NCBI GenBank assembly: GCA_002345845.1
Contig: DDWF01000287.1
Span: 7,108 to 17,120 of the forward strand
Length of the DNA: 10,013 bases
DNA from: Betaproteobacteria bacterium UBA2293
GTDB lineage: Bacteria > Pseudomonadota > Gammaproteobacteria > Burkholderiales > Rhodocyclaceae
Reading direction: 5' to 3'
In this document: piece after piece, positions 8,140 through 10,013 of the stretch
Layout of the letters: each line of letters starts with the position of its first letter
Numbering within the stretch: the first letter of the stretch is position 1
Notes under the pieces: generated by a model
The model's database searches: none
The model's input: only the letters and a program-made list of their open reading frames with translations
Told to the model about the DNA's origin: nothing
Position numbers and translations under genes: made by a program

Positions 8140-8976
8140 CTACTGGCACATCCGACGAATCTCGTCTTCCTTGATTGCCTGTTCGACCTGGAAGAGCACC
8201 GCCTCGACGTCGGCCAGGTGTTCGTCGAGGACGACCTGGCCGGTCAGCACTTGCTCGGGGTGTAGCGTGCCGCTCTCGTAGAAGCCCCAGATTTCCTTGC
8301 CGTAGTGGCTGTCCTTGAGCGCCGGCGCGAAAGCGCTGAAGTAGCTGCGCAGATTGTTCACGTCGCGCTCCAGCATCTCGGCGGACATGCTGTTCGCTGC
8401 GGCGTCGATGGCTTGCGGCAGGTCGATGATGACCGGCCCGTCGGCGGCCACCAGGATGTTGTATTCGGAGAGGTCGCCGTGAATGATCCCGGCGCACAGC
8501 ATGCGCACCACCTGATTGATCAGCAGGGCATGGTATTCGAGCGCCACCTCCGCGCTCAGGGCGACATCGTTGAGGCGCGGCGCGACGTTGCCGTCGGCGT
8601 CGGTCACCATATCCATCAACAGCACGCCGTCAAAGCAGATATGCGGCTGTGGCACCCGGACGCCGGCTGCGGCCAGCCGGTACAGGGCATCGACCTCGGC
8701 GTTCTGCCAGACTTCTTCCTGCATCTGGCGGCCGTAGCGGCTGCCTTTCTCCATGGCCCGCGCCTGCCGGCTGTTCTTGACCTTGCGGCCCTCCTGGTAG
8801 GAGGCCGCCTTGCGGAAGCTGCGCTGCTTTGCGTCCTTGTAAACCTTGGCGCAGCGGATGTGCTCGCCGCAGCGAACGATATAGACGGTGGCTTCCTTGC
8901 CGCTCATCAATTGCCCAATTACCTCGTCTACAAGGCCTTCTTCAACGAGGGTGGTGAGTCTTTTCGGGGTTTTCAT
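8140..8976 (-). CDS. RIO1-like serine/threonine protein kinase (PA4780 type)
   Basis: A 278-residue soluble protein of the RIO family (PF01163), like the bacterial PA4780-type kinases. The ATP-binding loop reads SGKEATVY (25-32), the ATP-anchoring lysine is probably K44 in CAKVYK, the catalytic loop is HGDLSEYN (166-173, with D168 and N173), and the metal-binding loop is IDLPQ (184-188, D185), the RIO form of DFG. All catalytic residues are present, so it should be active. RIO kinases lack the substrate-binding lobe of classical kinases; in archaea and eukaryotes they act in ribosome maturation, while the bacterial targets are poorly known. The ATG at 8976 gives the typical MKTPKRL start, but no good ribosome binding site precedes it. 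Gaps of 109 and 113 bases separate it from its same-strand neighbours, so co-transcription is possible but not shown. Confidence 0.93.
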   Translation of the reverse strand: MKTPKRLTTLVEEGLVDEVIGQLMSGKEATVYIVRCGEHIRCAKVYKDAKQRSFRKAASYQEGRKVKNSRQARAMEKGSRYGRQMQEEVWQNAEVDALYRLAAAGVRVPQPHICFDGVLLMDMVTDADGNVAPRLNDVALSAEVALEYHALLINQVVRMLCAGIIHGDLSEYNILVAADGPVIIDLPQAIDAAANSMSAEMLERDVNNLRSYFSAFAPALKDSHYGKEIWGFYESGTLHPEQVLTGQVVLDEHLADVEAVLFQVEQAIKEDEIRRMCQ

Positions 8977-9085
8977 GGGCCTGTTTGCGTTTTGGCGGCA
9001 TGCGCCAGATGAATCGAAGCCGAATCAGACCACGCCAGACGAAAATTTACCAAGCGATCGAAGGCGGTGAGCAGCAAAGTCTGCT

Positions 9086-10013
9086 TCATCCTGCCAGCGT
9101 ATCGCCCGGCGGGAGCGTGTCGGCCAGCTGCTTCTGCAGCTGCTGGTTGGCTTCGCTCATCTGGCTGTTGGCCTCGAGCACTTCGCTGTGCAGGCGGCGA
9201 TTCTCATCGGCCAGTTCCTTGGCCTGAAAGGCTTCCTGGATGTTGGCGCGAAGGTGGCTGTCGTCCCAGGGCTTGGTCAGGAACTTGTAGATCGCGCCCT
9301 CGTTGATGGCGTCGGTCACCGTCTGCAGATCGGTGTAGCCCGAGAGCACCAGACGTATCGTCGCCGGATGCAGAACCTTGACCCGGCGCAGGAACTCGAC
9401 GCCACTCATGCCTGGCATGCGCTGGTCGGAGACGATGACGTCAACCCGGTGGCTGGCCAGCAGTTCCAGCCCTTGCTCGGCGCCCAGTGCGGTCAGGATC
9501 TGGTAGCCATCGGCGCGCAACAGCCGCTTCAGCGACGAGAGAATGTTTGCCTCATCGTCGACCAGCAGCAGGGTACGGCTGCGTTTCATGCCGCCCAGCA
9601 TCCGGCGGTCCAGTGCGCGACCGCTGTGCAGCAGGGCCGTTGCTTCCTCGGCCGGTAGCGGCCAACTGAAAAAGTAGCCCTGGATTTCGTCGCAATAATT
9701 GGCGATCAGAAGACCCAGTTGTCCTTCGGTCTCGACCCCCTCGGCCACCACCTTGAGCTTCAGGCTGTGGGCCAGGGTGATGATGGCGCGGGTGATCGAG
9801 ACATCGTTCGGATCAGCAATGATGTCGCGGACGAAGGCCCGATCGACTTTCAGGCTGTCCAGCGGGAAGCGTTTCAGATAGGCCAGGCTGGAATAGCCGG
9901 TGCCGAAATCGTCCACCGAAAGCTTGACGCCCATCGCCTTCAGGCGGGTCAGGATGCCGATGACGCTCTCGGCATTCGTCATCAACTGGCTTTCAGTCAA
10001 TTCCAGTTCCAGG
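9086..10013 (-). CDS. EAL phosphodiesterase with C-terminal receiver domain, 5' end missing
   Basis: The frame is open through the right edge, so the N-terminus (possibly sensors and GGDEF) is outside the window; in-frame codons before the TTG at 10000 read LELE, continuing the EAL motif LELELTES. The visible part holds the second half of an EAL domain with the ELTES glutamate, DDFGTGYSS (DD codons at 9908-9913), LKVD lysine, EGVE and the IQGYFF glutamine, so c-di-GMP breakdown is likely. After a short linker a receiver domain runs from about 9589 to 9220: acidic VDDE pocket, phosphoacceptor Asp at 9425-9427 in VSDQRMPG, then LSGYTD and LTKPWDD with the conserved Ser and Lys. A coiled coil of about 45 residues ends the protein. 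The receiver resembles those of RpfG-like HD-GYP regulators. Placing the receiver after the EAL domain is unusual. A separate start at the Met at 9589 cannot be excluded, but nothing interrupts the frame. Confidence 0.92.
   Translation of the reverse strand, partial: LELELTESQLMTNAESVIGILTRLKAMGVKLSVDDFGTGYSSLAYLKRFPLDSLKVDRAFVRDIIADPNDVSITRAIITLAHSLKLKVVAEGVETEGQLGLLIANYCDEIQGYFFSWPLPAEEATALLHSGRALDRRMLGGMKRSRTLLLVDDEANILSSLKRLLRADGYQILTALGAEQGLELLASHRVDVIVSDQRMPGMSGVEFLRRVKVLHPATIRLVLSGYTDLQTVTDAINEGAIYKFLTKPWDDSHLRANIQEAFQAKELADENRRLHSEVLEANSQMSEANQQLQKQLADTLPPGDTLAG

Noticed and set aside
8305..9012. 235-codon open frame on the plus strand
   Set aside because: It is the antisense shadow of the RIO kinase, whose catalytic motifs are all in place on the other strand.
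8977..9085. Promoter or terminator in the gap upstream of the RIO kinase
   Set aside because: I see only weak hexamer matches and no clear hairpin with a T-run.

Overview
The window reads as a piece of a GC-rich proteobacterial chromosome. High-GC codon use, long multi-sensor GGDEF/EAL proteins and a bacterial RIO kinase would fit a betaproteobacterium of the Rhodocyclales type (Dechloromonas, Azonexus, Accumulibacter or similar), but no rRNA or marker gene fixes the taxon. Seven protein genes are supported, two of them cut by the window edges. I see no tRNA, rRNA, CRISPR array, insertion sequence or phage gene.

Plus strand, 1-4781: the 3' end of a periplasmic sugar-type binding protein is followed after 17 bases by a 1390-residue inner-membrane receptor (TM-sensor-TM-HAMP-GAF-PAS-PAS-PAS-GGDEF-EAL). 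The close spacing suggests that one transcript encodes both a ligand-binding protein and a receptor controlling c-di-GMP synthesis and breakdown.

Minus strand, 10013 down to 4816: five genes point the same way. In order of transcription they are an EAL-domain protein with a C-terminal receiver domain (5' end outside the window), a RIO1-like protein kinase, and a tight three-gene unit. That unit consists of a cobalamin-binding corrinoid protein, a uroporphyrinogen-decarboxylase/MtaA-family methyltransferase, and a diguanylate cyclase with a DUF1638-like N-terminal domain. Both junctions in the unit are ATGA stop-start overlaps, so the three proteins are probably made in fixed ratio. The two plus-strand genes converge on this block, with only 34 bases between the stop codons.

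The most interesting part is the three-gene unit. Corrinoid protein, MtaA-like protein and DUF1638 resemble the corrinoid methyl-transfer clusters of methanogens and anaerobic bacteria, but here the third gene ends in an intact GGDEF domain. The MtaA-like protein also lacks both cysteines of the usual zinc/thiol-activating motif. A reasonable hypothesis is that a methyl-corrinoid or small C1-related signal is handled or sensed by the first two proteins and reported through c-di-GMP. No substrate methyltransferase or corrinoid reductive activase is present in the window, so the substrate is unknown.
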